Below, one piece after another: positions 63,701-64,000 of a stretch of 64,000 bases of DNA (position 1 is the first letter of the stretch; the number at the start of each line of letters is the position of its first letter). The notes beneath the pieces are model-generated. The model had not been told where the DNA came from. It saw only the letters and a list, made by a program, of their open reading frames with translations, and did no database searches. This DNA is from a virus. Both the position numbers and the translations under genes were made by a program. The stretch spans positions 38,274 through 102,273 of IMG/VR virus record IMGVR_UViG_3300010371_000001. The stretch is one strand, 5' to 3'.

Positions 63701-63944
63701 CTTTCTCAGTTTCATGCTACCTATCATCGCGACCGCTGCCATCTTCGGCGTGATCGGCGCTCTGGCGGTGTGGCTTAGCAATCGGCACGAGGCACGCCAG
63801 CAACGTGCCGATGCCCACGCCACGTCCATCTGCGGCCAGTGCTGGGTAGACGGCGATATCATCCCGCTGTGTGCTGCCGGAGCCACGCGCCACGCGGCAT
63901 GCACCCGCCACGCCACGACAACCTCACCGAAAGAGGTGGCGTGA
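63693..63944 (+). CDS. Small membrane protein with Cys-rich tail
   Basis: The 83-residue protein has one membrane segment (MLPIIATAAIFGVIGALAVW) and a tail with CGQCWVDGDIIPLCAAG and more Cys/His, a possible zinc site facing the cytoplasm. ATG 63693 follows GGAGGCG; an earlier in-frame start at 63588 overlaps the upstream gene. Function is unknown. Confidence 0.55.
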   Translation: MFDFLSFMLPIIATAAIFGVIGALAVWLSNRHEARQQRADAHATSICGQCWVDGDIIPLCAAGATRHAACTRHATTTSPKEVA

Positions 63945-64000
63945 TGTCTGGATTGAATCGATTTTTCCGCTGGTTCCAGCCAGATAAACCGGAGCAGCCA
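63944..64000 (+). CDS. Start of a gene cut by the window end
   Basis: ATG 63944 overlaps the previous stop (ATG/TGA) behind AAGAGGTGG. Nineteen codons are visible (MSGLNRFFRWFQPDKPEQP) with no stop. Nothing can be said about the product except that it continues the early operon. Confidence 0.5.
   Translation, partial: MSGLNRFFRWFQPDKPEQP

Overview
The window reads as about half or more of a large siphovirus-type phage genome, probably a temperate phage or phage-plasmid. The left third holds an ordered head-tail module: the end of a minor head protein, a prohead protease, a major capsid protein, connectors, a tail tube protein, tail chaperones, a tape measure and tail tip proteins. The rest holds partition genes, repressor-like regulators, a Bet-type recombinase, DNA methyltransferase-nuclease fusions and toxin-antitoxin-like pairs. 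No tRNA, rRNA, CRISPR array, terminase, portal, replicase or tyrosine integrase is visible; some may lie outside the window. Base composition is moderately GC-rich. Several membrane-anchored proteins carry long Thr/Pro linkers, a style common in Chloroflexota of the Ktedonobacteria type. A soil ktedonobacterial host is therefore my best guess, but it is inference from style only.

Layout. (A) 1-31873, rightward: head and tail genes up to about 26 kb, then a lysis-like cluster of small membrane proteins and a C39-like peptidase, closed by a strong terminator at 31835-31873. Two homing-type nucleases (GIY-YIG at 15634-16593, HNH at 28616-29167) and a leftward moron with its own promoter (26150-28156) interrupt it. 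(B) 31983-33992: an autoregulated HigBA-like operon of three or four genes. (C) 44638 down to 33998: a leftward operon of about 30 mostly small genes, read from a consensus promoter through an approximately 400-base untranslated leader. It includes a deoxyribosyltransferase-like protein, ParA and ParB, and at its end a phage CsrA embedded among tiny membrane peptides.

(D) 44680-46490: a switch region with two XRE regulators, divergent consensus promoters and a palindromic operator. (E) 46788-52210: cargo, comprising the first methyltransferase-nuclease fusion, membrane-anchored surface proteins, a Panacea-type toxin-antitoxin pair and an IS607-type serine recombinase. (F) 52739-58099: rightward genes with two tandem XRE regulators, small zinc proteins, TnpB and the second methyltransferase-nuclease fusion. 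(G) 58097-60767: a leftward module with an antirepressor-like protein, a DUF1828/1829-like protein, a DUF6978-like protein and a truncated duplicate. (H) 60904-64000: the rightward early recombination operon with Bet; the last gene runs off the window.

How it fits together. The promoter of the early operon (H) and the promoter of the 192-residue repressor (D) share the half-site GACACAGAACAT, so one repressor probably controls both. ParAB plus toxin-antitoxin-like pairs, with no integrase in view, suggest maintenance as a plasmid prophage. The two methyltransferase-nuclease fusions, TnpB, the Panacea pair and the DUF1828/6978 pair form an unusually dense inter-element conflict toolkit. Most functional calls come from motif recognition by eye; no database search was possible.
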